Of a stretch of 14,927 nt of DNA, positions 1 through 6,929 are shown in pieces. The stretch's first letter is position 1, and each line of letters begins with the position of its first letter. The position numbers were made by a program, and so were the translations under genes. Under the pieces are notes generated by a model that saw only the letters and a program-made list of their open reading frames with translations, had not been told where the DNA came from and made no database searches. Origin of the DNA: Clostridiaceae bacterium (GTDB lineage: Bacteria; Bacillota; Clostridia; Oscillospirales; Acutalibacteraceae); NCBI GenBank assembly GCA_904501895.1, contig CAJGCX010000035.1:1-14927 (forward strand), in the 5' to 3' direction.

Positions 1-632
1 GGTGTATCAAGAATTTCATCAAGGCTCTTTTTGAATCTCTCTCTTGGAGAAAAACGGTCAGCAGGAATATCCTTGTAGCCGTCAGGAATCCATATATTCA
101 TAACACACGGTATCCCTGTTTCTTCAGCAAAATACTCAGCAATTTTAAGACAAGCCTTACCGTGATTTACCCAATATGTACGAACATCTTCATCAGGTGA
201 AGAAAGAGTAAGATTGTCCTTTACCATAGGATGTGAAAAGAATGTTGGGTTAAAATCTATACCCATATTTCTTTCTTTGGCAAAGTCTACCCATTTTTTG
301 AAGTGCTTTGGCAGGAGTTTATCTCTACCAACAATTTCGTCACCGTCAAAAATTGCATAGCAAGCGTGAAGATTAAGTTTCTTTTTGCCCGGCATAAGCG
401 AAAATGCTTTATCATAGTCTGCCATAAGTTCTTCAACTGTTCTTGCTTTACCAAGGTAGTTACCTGTTGCCTGAATACCACCTGAAAGAGCCTCTTTACT
501 GTCAAATCCCGTTACATCATCACCCTGCCAACAGTGAACTGAAACACATATGTTTTTAAGTTTTTCAAGTGCTTTTTCAGTATCAATACCATAGTGTGCA
601 TATATTTCTTTAGATTCATTATATCTGTTCAT
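1..632 (-). CDS. rhaA: L-rhamnose isomerase, N-terminal half (runs off the left edge)
   Basis: Rhamnose isomerase converts L-rhamnose to L-rhamnulose in the cytoplasm, the first step of rhamnose catabolism. About 210 residues are present; the family is usually near 420, so the C-terminal half, with the metal-binding catalytic residues, lies outside the window. Recognisable segments in order are HCWQGDD (33-39), GGIQATGNY (51-59), LNLHACY, a HFKKWVDFA segment, GIDFNPTFFSHP, the WVNHGKAC segment, and VMNIWIPDGYKDIPADRFSPRER followed by LDEILDT at the edge. These match remembered RhaA proteins closely. Two ATGs stand in tandem at 635 and 632. An AGAAGG ribosome-binding site at 645-640 sits 4 nt before the first and 7 nt before the second, so 632 is preferred. 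Kinase and aldolase genes (rhaB, rhaD) may follow outside the window. It appears to be a separate transcription unit from the glycan operon. Confidence 0.95.
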   Translation of the reverse strand, partial: MNRYNESKEIYAHYGIDTEKALEKLKNICVSVHCWQGDDVTGFDSKEALSGGIQATGNYLGKARTVEELMADYDKAFSLMPGKKKLNLHACYAIFDGDEIVGRDKLLPKHFKKWVDFAKERNMGIDFNPTFFSHPMVKDNLTLSSPDEDVRTYWVNHGKACLKIAEYFAEETGIPCVMNIWIPDGYKDIPADRFSPRERFKKSLDEILDT

Positions 633-727
633 CATTTTGCCTTCTCTACATCAAAATTTTTTATACTGGTAAGAGTAGTTTTTGCATAAATTCTGCAAAA
701 GTGTAATAGTCATCAATTTGATATGTT

Positions 728-756
728 ATTATAATATCATGTTTTGATATTATTTA
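728..756 (-). promoter_or_regulatory. Candidate rhaA promoter with overlapping palindromic operator
   Basis: On the minus strand a perfect TATAAT -10 lies at 733-728. With a 17-nt spacer, the -35 position (756-751) reads TAAATA, which matches only half of the consensus. A palindrome with 9-bp arms, ATAATATCA (731-739) and TGATATTAT (745-753), with 5 nt between them, covers the spacer and part of the -10. A second small palindrome, ATCAA-T-TTGAT (712-722), lies near the expected transcription start around 721. A weak -35 with overlapping dyads fits a regulated sugar-catabolism promoter. The regulator (AraC, LacI or other family) cannot be told from the site. The leader to the rhaA start would be about 85 nt. 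Confidence 0.4.
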
Positions 757-933
757 AAAGGCATTTTTTTAAAATGTTCATATTTGGGATTTGAAAAAAA
801 AACAAAGATTAGTGTTAACGAAATTTCAAAATCCGTAGAACATAATCCACTATTATTTTACATTTACGATTATCTGCAACGCTACCTGTATAAACGACGA
901 ATTGTGTAAAATAGCGAAGTCAATGCCAAATCA

Positions 934-972
934 GATACCACTATTGATACAATTTGTGTTGATAGTGGTATC
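934..972 (+). other. 17-bp stem hairpin, best formed in a + strand RNA
   Basis: The arms GATACCACTATTGATAC (934-950) and GTGTTGATAGTGGTATC (956-972) pair across a 5-nt loop, AATTT. Fourteen pairs are Watson-Crick. The other three (945/961, 946/960, 948/958) are G-U wobbles on the + strand but would be A-C mismatches on the minus strand, so the structure favours a + strand transcript. It is followed by GTTGTTTT, a poor but possible terminator tail. It could be a terminator, a structured non-coding RNA or part of a degenerate mobile element. It lies inside the small 923-1012 frame. Confidence 0.45.
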
Positions 973-1019
973 GTTGTTTTACTGCGAAAATCATAGCAAT
1001 ATAGCCATATAAAAAGTAT

Positions 1020-1066
1020 AAGCGTTGCAGTTGGGATTAATGTTGTCCCTTATGCAACGCTTTTTT
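1020..1066. terminator. Hairpin terminator, probably bidirectional, ending the glycan operon
   Basis: Arms AAGCGTTGCA (1020-1029) and TGCAACGCTT (1053-1062) are perfect inverted repeats. An inner GGGA/TCCC stem (1033-1036 with 1046-1049) can stack inside. On the + strand the stem runs directly into six T (1061-1066), a textbook intrinsic terminator. On the minus strand, where the hairpin begins 15 nt past the stop of the last operon gene, the tail is ATACTTTTTA, which is less ideal but workable. It most likely terminates the long minus-strand operon. The better + strand tail raises the possibility of a + strand transcript from the intergenic block. Confidence 0.7.
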
Positions 1067-1077
1067 CATTTATTAAG

Positions 1078-2241
1078 TTATAAGCCCATTTGGGATATGA
1101 ACTTGTCATATTCACTGACAAGAGTCATATCTGTATTTGAAACATTTTTTATATATTTAAGTTTTGAAGGTATTTCCTTAAGATTTACAAAGCCTCTTGC
1201 TACCCATGCTACAGGTAAAAGATATTTTCTGCCCTTGACGAATTTGTAGCGTTCTTCGATTTTTTCAGCATTTGGAAATAATGTATCCTTCAATACGCTT
1301 GATTTTGAAGTATCCTCGTTATTCCTTATGGAAATTACTGACTTATCCCTTGTTTTACCAAACAAATCAGCATCAAATGTATAGTTCTTCAAGTCCTCTA
1401 TACTGTTTAAATCAACATCATTTATTTCAAATGGCAACTCAATCTTAAACCATTCACAGCAAGCAAGCGTAACTGTTTTGAAGAATCTTTCAAGCTTCAT
1501 TTTTTTAAAGTCACTGCATATTTTTTCAAAGTCAAGAGTATCACTATATTCCTTGATAAACAAGGCAATATCCATATACATTCTTATTCCTGCGCCACCC
1601 TTATACAAATGCTTTGCAAGGTGACAAATAAGATATATGAGATGTGTTTCCTTCTGTGGTGAAAGTCTTTGTCCCTTATCCATTTCAGCTGTTTCAAGAG
1701 CATCTGAAAAGAATGTGATGACCTGCTCACCTTTACCTAAATCAGAGTCCATAAGTTCTGTGTGTACCTCACACATAACTATATCGTTGTTATAGGTATA
1801 GGTTGGCTCCCAATTTTCTTTTACCTTGTAGCCGTTTTCAATAAATAACTTATCTGATTTTTCTCTGTCCTGCTTATGGATAAGAATATCTATATCGCCA
1901 AATGTACGAAGCTCAGGCACAGGATAAAGATTTCGTAAATACCAGCCCTTTACCGGCATATGAGGAATACTATTTTCACTAAGTCTTTGTGATATAACCT
2001 CAAATGTAGCTACCTTTTTAAAATTTTCAGCCACAGTCTGATAGTAACAATCTGTAAGCTTTTGTTTGATTTTTTCACTTTTGATAATATTCCACTTTTT
2101 ATCCATATAGGCTAAAACGGGCAATATATTCTGAAAATAAAAGGTATAAAAGACCTTACCCTCCTGCATTTCGCAGTTTAAATAAGGCCTTCTGTTGTGT
2201 ATAAAAGCAGAAAGAATTTCCAAGATAATATTTTCTTCCAT
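1078..2241 (-). CDS. Uncharacterised nucleotidyltransferase family protein (PF14907-like)
   Basis: A 387-residue protein resembling the PF14907 group, which is related to the DNA polymerase beta nucleotidyltransferase fold and often found in polysaccharide or peptide biosynthesis loci. The region with MPVKGWYLRNLYP (96-108) followed by LRTFGDIDILI (111-121) carries the KG and GDID signature, where D116 and D118 would bind metal. A third acidic position may be E158 in MCEVH. A His-rich helix, ICHLAKHLYKGGAGIRMYMD (205-224), is also typical. The substrate is unknown; NMP transfer onto a glycan or small molecule is only inferred. It is last in the operon, 39 nt after the preceding gene, with a strong AGAGGAG ribosome-binding site 6 nt before the ATG. 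No signal peptide or membrane span is seen. The terminator at 1020-1066 follows closely. Confidence 0.75.
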   Translation of the reverse strand: MEENIILEILSAFIHNRRPYLNCEMQEGKVFYTFYFQNILPVLAYMDKKWNIIKSEKIKQKLTDCYYQTVAENFKKVATFEVISQRLSENSIPHMPVKGWYLRNLYPVPELRTFGDIDILIHKQDREKSDKLFIENGYKVKENWEPTYTYNNDIVMCEVHTELMDSDLGKGEQVITFFSDALETAEMDKGQRLSPQKETHLIYLICHLAKHLYKGGAGIRMYMDIALFIKEYSDTLDFEKICSDFKKMKLERFFKTVTLACCEWFKIELPFEINDVDLNSIEDLKNYTFDADLFGKTRDKSVISIRNNEDTSKSSVLKDTLFPNAEKIEERYKFVKGRKYLLPVAWVARGFVNLKEIPSKLKYIKNVSNTDMTLVSEYDKFISQMGL

Positions 2242-2280
2242 TTAAATCTCCTCTGTTACACTACCATTACTTTCAAACAT

Positions 2281-3183
2281 CTATATATGTAAAATACGCT
2301 TTATTTTGTTAATTACTCTTTTAGTGAAATTCAAAATATGGTTATATAAAATACAAACATTATATTTAAAATCAGAAAGGTACAATGCAGCACAATTTTT
2401 ACCTTCTCTTAACAATTTCAACGCAGAAATTTGTTTCAGATAAATAGATGTTTTGGTAAATCTTGTACCCCAATGAACAATATCTGTATATGTATCATTT
2501 ACTGTTACGTATGCACAGTTATTCTTAAAACTGAGCTTCATATTGTTCTCATATTCCCAATAGCAGGTGATTGCAGTAAAATCAAACTTTACAGGCTTAC
2601 ACTTATTGACAGCCATACTCAAAGCCACAAGTGGTTCATCCCCTGGATTTGTAAATTTGCCTTTGAAGCCGTAAGAATAATAATCCTTTGTAAAATCCTT
2701 TGCACAATCGAACACCTTTTTGCACAGGTCAGTTTTTCTCATATAGTAAATGCCACCGTGCAAACCAACGACAAAATCAACCTTTGACTTCATATTTTCA
2801 TTGAGATTATCATACTCAAACCACCCTGTTTTATCGTCAAGTGGCAAAACTCGACCGAAGCAGGAAAAATCATCAGCATTTTCAAACACGTCAAAAAGTC
2901 TGTTTATATCTCTGTATACAAGGCAGTCTGCATCAATGAAAATATTGATGTCATAAGGAAGATAGTCATACATCTCTAATTTATCAAGATAATTACACTT
3001 TGCATCCTTGAAAATGCGGACATCATCAAATTCCCTTGTGTACTCATTTTCTGCATCACACAAAAGGGCAAAAGGAAGTGGATTTTCAGTTGTAAATCGA
3101 TAGGAGCGTAAAAGATTTCGTGCAATTTCGTAATACTGCTCCTTACCTGTTGCAATTGTGATAAAGCCCTTTGTGAGTGCCAT
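2281..3183 (-). CDS. Putative GT-A fold glycosyltransferase (DXD motif, family unassigned)
   Basis: A 300-residue protein with a glycosyltransferase outline but no family I can name firmly. The N-terminal strand GFITIATGK (6-14) is followed by INIFIDADCLVY (79-90), where D84 and D86 form the metal and nucleotide-sugar binding DXD. GLHGGIYYM (140-148) resembles the GT8 segment NSGVIL, GDEPLVALS (181-189) resembles the GT8 DQD segment, and IVHWGTRF (235-242) resembles the GT8 histidine loop. A distant GT8 relative is the best guess. The C-terminus (about 285-300) is a short basic amphipathic stretch that may dock on the membrane. It starts 3 nt after the GT32-like gene, and its AGAGGT ribosome-binding site is embedded in that gene's last codons, so the two are probably translationally coupled. 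Confidence 0.7.
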   Translation of the reverse strand: MALTKGFITIATGKEQYYEIARNLLRSYRFTTENPLPFALLCDAENEYTREFDDVRIFKDAKCNYLDKLEMYDYLPYDINIFIDADCLVYRDINRLFDVFENADDFSCFGRVLPLDDKTGWFEYDNLNENMKSKVDFVVGLHGGIYYMRKTDLCKKVFDCAKDFTKDYYSYGFKGKFTNPGDEPLVALSMAVNKCKPVKFDFTAITCYWEYENNMKLSFKNNCAYVTVNDTYTDIVHWGTRFTKTSIYLKQISALKLLREGKNCAALYLSDFKYNVCILYNHILNFTKRVINKIKRILHI

Positions 3184-3186
3184 ATT

Positions 3187-3945
3187 TTAACCTCTTTTAA
3201 ATAATGCTTTTAATTTAGCATAATTTTTGTCACCTAACAGCTTCATAAGGAGCATATTAGGTATATGAAGAATATATCTTATTTTTTCCTTACGCCAACG
3301 CTTTTTTTGACCCTCTTTCCATGATTCTTCAAACCAGGAGGCATCAAAGTGATGGATAGAATAAGTGTTTTTTGTTTTATTTGTAAGGCCTGAACGCTCA
3401 TTTTTCGGACAAAGGTATTCAGGAGGATAAATATTCATTCCTGCCACCTTTTGGATATCTCCAATATCCTCTTTCAAACCATAAGGTATAAGCAATTCAG
3501 TTGTAATAAATGGGCATGAACGAAGTTCAGAGAAATCGGTAAGTTCCTCGTAATAACGCATATTTTCACCGATAAATTTATGTCCTTTTTCACCAGCAAA
3601 GCCAAGACCTGTAGCAATGGATTTCTCATCCTCAAAACCCATATATGCACCCTTTTTTACTAAATCATCAAGATTTTTCAGCAATTCAACGTCTGCGTCA
3701 AGATACACACCACCGTTATCATAAATGACCTTAAGACGAATATAGTCCGTAAGAAATGCCCATTTTTTATTTTCGTAACAAAACTTGCAATAGGCATTAC
3801 AATTAACATCAAAATTGCTTTCATCCCAACGTTTTATTTCGTAATCAGGGCAATATTTCTGCCAGCTTTTTATACATTTTTCTGCAGATTTAGGTAAAGG
3901 ATTCCCACCAAACCAACAGTAGTGAATAATTTTAGGGATACTCAT
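3187..3945 (-). CDS. GT32-like glycosyltransferase (sugar-binding DXD, PF04488 type)
   Basis: A 252-residue protein with the hallmark start IPKIIHYCWFGG (3-14) seen in capsular and mannosyl/galactosyl transferases of the OCH1/GT32 type. NGGVYLDADVE (77-87) supplies the catalytic DXD (D83, D85), and the AFLTDYIRLKVIYD stretch (63-76) before it is typical of the family. It should transfer one sugar from a nucleotide-sugar to the growing cytoplasmic glycan; donor and acceptor cannot be read from the sequence. The C-terminus is rich in Lys/Arg and Leu, suggesting peripheral membrane contact. The ATG directly abuts the TAA of the GT8 gene (zero spacing). The AAAGGA ribosome-binding site lies within the upstream coding end, implying coupled translation. 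Confidence 0.88.
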   Translation of the reverse strand: MSIPKIIHYCWFGGNPLPKSAEKCIKSWQKYCPDYEIKRWDESNFDVNCNAYCKFCYENKKWAFLTDYIRLKVIYDNGGVYLDADVELLKNLDDLVKKGAYMGFEDEKSIATGLGFAGEKGHKFIGENMRYYEELTDFSELRSCPFITTELLIPYGLKEDIGDIQKVAGMNIYPPEYLCPKNERSGLTNKTKNTYSIHHFDASWFEESWKEGQKKRWRKEKIRYILHIPNMLLMKLLGDKNYAKLKALFKRG

Positions 3946-4869
3946 TTAAAAATTCCTTTTCAAGCTTAATTTGAGCAAACGACGTATTGTTTTTAATAAA
4001 TCTGATTTATTGTATATTTCTAAAACAAACTTACGTAAAGGTGCAGAAATTTTCTTTTCAAATTTTCTGTGAAGTTTTTGTAAAAGAATATATGATTTAC
4101 CTTTATTAAAGGTGAGTGCATAATATTTATCCCACATTTCTGCAGCAGGATTAGTATATACTTTTGACCACGGTTTAAAAGGTCCTACATAATGAATAAT
4201 GGAAGCACTATTCAAATCGTAATCGTTGCGTCGCCAATCTAAAATCTGAACGTTGTAATTATCGCTTTCTAAAATTTTAATTTGATTTTCAAAGAAACTA
4301 TTTAATATGTCTTGGTCTGGGAAGACAATAACATCCTTATTTCCTTCAAAAAATTTATAATAATCATTCAGGGTTACTTTTCGCATCACAGGTAAATTAA
4401 ATAAAATCACACCTGAATTTATGTAGGTTTCGCAGGAAGATAATCCCAATTTTTTTATATGCTCCTCTTTGACATAAGTATCACGGCAAGCTATAAAGAC
4501 TTTTTCATCAAAAGGCTGGTTGTAAAAATCAAACAAAGACTTGTTAACAATTAAATCTACATCCAACCACAAAGCACGCTCTTCAGTTTCAGGTAAAAGA
4601 GAAGGAATTGATAATCTGAAATAAACCTCAATAGGGAATCGCTCTGTGGCAGTGAAATCTTTGAAATTATCCGCTGTAATTTGTATTGGAACAAATTCAG
4701 AATTAAAAGTCTTTACCAAAGCCTCTAATTTATTTATATTTTCTTGTTGAGTATTTCGGTGCATAAAATATATTGTATGCGTTTCGGAATTATTATTCTT
4801 AAAAAAAGATGTCAACATTACTTGTGCGGGTAGAATGTATTTATCATCTGCAGAAATGAAGATATTCAT
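3946..4869 (-). CDS. Family 8 glycosyltransferase (LgtC-like)
   Basis: A 307-residue GT8 enzyme, a retaining transferase usually using UDP-galactose or UDP-glucose. The N-terminus MNIFISADDKYILPA provides the nucleotide-binding strand. RALWLDVDLIV (98-108) contains the DXD (D103, D105). YINSGVILFNL (149-159), FPDQDILN (183-190) and HYVGPFKPW (226-234) are the later family motifs, including the metal-binding histidine (H226). The last roughly 50 residues are strongly basic and helical, ending LLKLSLKRNF, and probably tether the enzyme to the membrane. An AAAGGAG ribosome-binding site stands 8 nt before the ATG. The 69-nt gap before it is the largest inside the operon; it shows no convincing terminator or promoter. 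Confidence 0.92.
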   Translation of the reverse strand: MNIFISADDKYILPAQVMLTSFFKNNNSETHTIYFMHRNTQQENINKLEALVKTFNSEFVPIQITADNFKDFTATERFPIEVYFRLSIPSLLPETEERALWLDVDLIVNKSLFDFYNQPFDEKVFIACRDTYVKEEHIKKLGLSSCETYINSGVILFNLPVMRKVTLNDYYKFFEGNKDVIVFPDQDILNSFFENQIKILESDNYNVQILDWRRNDYDLNSASIIHYVGPFKPWSKVYTNPAAEMWDKYYALTFNKGKSYILLQKLHRKFEKKISAPLRKFVLEIYNKSDLLKTIRRLLKLSLKRNF

Positions 4870-4938
4870 AATTCAAACTCCTTTGTAAAATCCGAAAAAA
4901 CAAAGTACAAAAATCACATTAAAAACAGTTTGTTACTT

Positions 4939-5922
4939 TTATAATCTTTTTAATTTTTTTATATATCGTTCTAATCGAAAAAATATACGTATCGGTTTGG
5001 GATACAAAACACCATATATCAGATTAAACTGCCAATCTTCATTTAAATCTATAAGCGCCTGTTCCTTTTTCATAAAGGTTCTTAATTTCTTTTTTATTTC
5101 TTTTGCCTTTGAAGTATAATTTTTGTTATCTGATAGACGCAAATACATTCCAGCACAAGCAATAGCATAATTTCTATAAACTATATTTTTTATTTCATTG
5201 AAATCTGAATCTTTATAGAAGTTCACTTGCTCTTCAAACGCCCACAATATATCTAATTTTTTTAAAGAAAAATCAGCATTGGTGGTGCTATTAGGGTTAA
5301 CTCTGTAAAAATACAATTGTTCATCAATTATACTAACATTTTCTGTTTCATTAATCCATTTGAAAACCACACCATTATCTTCATATATTCTTCCTGATGT
5401 AAACGGATGCTTTTGGACTATTTCTTTTTTTATAAGCTTTGCATGTACTACCCAATACTGATAATCGTCATTATACATCGAAACTAATTCCTCATCATTA
5501 ATTGGGTGCTTTTTAAAACTACAATCATTTTTTAGATGCAAAAAGCTCTCGCAAGCAGCAGCTCCTTTAACCACACCTCCAATAGAAATATGGGTTGTTT
5601 CATCCACTGCACTATACAAAAATTCTAACATTTGTGGATGAATTAAATCATCACTATCCACAAAATGTATCCACTCACCTTTTGCTATTGATACTCCGAT
5701 ATTTCTGGATACTGCTTGTCCTTGGTTTTTTTGATGAATTACAGTTATTTTCTTATCTTCACTTGCGTATTTATCACAAATAGCACCACTATTATCTTGT
5801 GAACCATCATCAACAAGTATAAGTTCAAAGTCAGTAAAGGTCTGTGCTAAAATACTATCAACACATTCATATAGATATTTTTCTGCATTGTAAACGGGTA
5901 CTACTACGGAAATTCGGGGCAT
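4939..5922 (-). CDS. GT2 glycosyltransferase, subtype 1 (second module)
   Basis: A 327-residue inverting GT2 transferase. ISVVVPVYNAEKYL (4-17) starts the nucleotide-binding domain, VDDGS (37-41) binds the nucleotide, and FVDSDD (87-92) holds the DXD metal site. GRIYEDN (178-184), with E181-D182, supplies the likely catalytic acidic pair. It shares NQGQA, GEW, LYSAV, GRIYEDN and LWAFEEQ with the GT2 gene ending at 6926, marking the two as a subtype distinct from the other two GT2s. The tail (about 310-327) is basic and aromatic, ending ERYIKKLKRL. It starts 11 nt after the preceding GT2. The AAAGGTGA ribosome-binding site lies 4 nt before the ATG. The specific sugar is unknown. Confidence 0.92.
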   Translation of the reverse strand: MPRISVVVPVYNAEKYLYECVDSILAQTFTDFELILVDDGSQDNSGAICDKYASEDKKITVIHQKNQGQAVSRNIGVSIAKGEWIHFVDSDDLIHPQMLEFLYSAVDETTHISIGGVVKGAAACESFLHLKNDCSFKKHPINDEELVSMYNDDYQYWVVHAKLIKKEIVQKHPFTSGRIYEDNGVVFKWINETENVSIIDEQLYFYRVNPNSTTNADFSLKKLDILWAFEEQVNFYKDSDFNEIKNIVYRNYAIACAGMYLRLSDNKNYTSKAKEIKKKLRTFMKKEQALIDLNEDWQFNLIYGVLYPKPIRIFFRLERYIKKLKRL

Positions 5923-5933
5923 AAAATCACCTT

Positions 5934-6929
5934 TTATTTATAATTTTTATCGAAAAAATTTAATATTTTTGCTTTGAATTTACTTGCGAGAGCATATAGT
6001 TTCATAAAAACAGGGTATGCTGACTCATATGAATAGTTCATATTATGAACATTGAATTTATCTTTATTTTCTCTAAGGTATTTTCTTAAGGTCTTTTTTA
6101 TTTCTTTTAGCGTAGCTTTGTTTTTCTTTAAATCTTTTTTATTTTCTTTTATACGCACAATTTGGTAAGCATGATGGTGAACAAAAAGCTCAAATTCTTT
6201 TGCATATGCTTTCTCAAGTCCTTTTTCCTTATAAAACTGCATCTGTTCCTGCATTGCATCAAAAATCACTAATTCAGATGGCTTCCATGGAGAATGGGAT
6301 ATTCCCTGCTCATTGTAGAAGTAGTAATATAATTGAAGGTCTGTATATGCAATTTTTTCGCATTTGTGCAGCATCTTATATGTAGTAAAGGTGTCTTCGA
6401 AAACCTTCCTTACAGGAAATCTTATGCCCTCAAACATATCCTTGTGGTAAAGCTTACCACATGCATAGTTGTATTGCCAGAAATGATTTACAAGAAAATC
6501 CTCCGGTGATGATAATTCAAAGTTAAAATTGTCGTAGTTTTCGTATGGTAACACATCAGTTACACGATTAAGGTCACATACGGATATTTTCACATTGTTT
6601 TCGATAATACCCTTCATTAAAACATTAAGGTATTCCGGATGAATCCAGTCATCACTGTCCAGAAAGGTTATATATTCACTTCTGTTCTGCTCGCAGACCC
6701 AATCAATACCTGTATTTCTTGCAGCAGAAAGTCCACCGTTTTCTTGATGAATTACAAAAATACGGTTATCCTTTTCAGCATATTCATCACACATTTTACC
6801 GCTATTGTCAGGTGAACCATCATCAACAAGCACAACTTCAAAATCTGTATACGTCTGACTCAGGATACTGTCAATGCAACGGTTTAAATATTTCTCAACC
6901 TTATAAACAGGAACTATAATCGTTATCAT
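5934..6929 (-). CDS. GT2 glycosyltransferase, subtype 2 (second module)
   Basis: A 331-residue GT2 enzyme. ITIIVPVYKVEKYL (2-15), VDDGS (35-39) and FLDSDDWIHP (89-98) form the catalytic domain; VFEDTFTTYK (176-185) carries the E178-D179 pair. NGGLSAARN and GIDW, then SDDWIHP, are shared with the GT2 starting at 8883 but not with the other two, placing this in the second subtype. A Lys-rich segment (about 262-295, with KENKKDLKKNKATLKEIKK) and the C-terminal ASKFKAKILNFF are basic and probably helical. The start ATG overlaps the TGA of the preceding gene as ATGA. Its own ribosome-binding site is weak, so translation likely depends on coupling. Confidence 0.92.
   Translation of the reverse strand: MITIIVPVYKVEKYLNRCIDSILSQTYTDFEVVLVDDGSPDNSGKMCDEYAEKDNRIFVIHQENGGLSAARNTGIDWVCEQNRSEYITFLDSDDWIHPEYLNVLMKGIIENNVKISVCDLNRVTDVLPYENYDNFNFELSSPEDFLVNHFWQYNYACGKLYHKDMFEGIRFPVRKVFEDTFTTYKMLHKCEKIAYTDLQLYYYFYNEQGISHSPWKPSELVIFDAMQEQMQFYKEKGLEKAYAKEFELFVHHHAYQIVRIKENKKDLKKNKATLKEIKKTLRKYLRENKDKFNVHNMNYSYESAYPVFMKLYALASKFKAKILNFFDKNYK

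Larger units (their letters stand above)
636..1077. other. Intergenic block of about 440 bp between the glycan operon and rhaA
   Basis: No confident gene is present. It holds the rhaA promoter region (about 707-756), a + strand hairpin (934-972) and a terminator hairpin (1020-1066). Two short + strand frames are worth recording. One frame stays open from 748 to a stop at 907-909 without an ATG; its C-terminal part reads like protein (SVEHNPLLFYIYDYLQRY then LYKRRIV). The other is a 29-codon ATG frame at 923-1012 encoding a hydrophobic segment. The ten-base word CTGCAACGCT at 874-883 recurs inverted as AGCGTTGCAG at 1021-1030, within the terminator arm. This could be the remnant of a lost gene or a dispersed intergenic element; I cannot identify it. 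Confidence 0.5.

Noticed and set aside
287..505. Minus-strand 72-codon frame, and an opposite-strand frame at 303-485
   Set aside because: Both lie inside rhaA in other frames; the rhaA frame carries the recognisable isomerase sequence and stays open to the window edge.
787..834. Imperfect inverted repeat GGATTTGAAA / TTTCAAAATCC
   Set aside because: AT-rich, with a bulge and a long loop; too weak to call a structure in this composition.
1025..1249. 74-codon + strand frame starting in the terminator
   Set aside because: Its start lies within the hairpin and the rest is antisense to the nucleotidyltransferase; no ribosome-binding site.
2431..2787. 118-codon + strand frame opposite the DXD glycosyltransferase
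   Set aside because: Cysteine- and isoleucine-rich composition without motifs, fully antisense to a convincing gene.
4870..4938. Possible internal promoter in the 69-nt gap before the GT8 gene (TTGTAC and TACAAA 17 nt apart on the minus strand)
   Set aside because: The -10 would overlap the ribosome-binding site, so transcripts would start too close to the ATG to be translated normally; the -10 also matches poorly.
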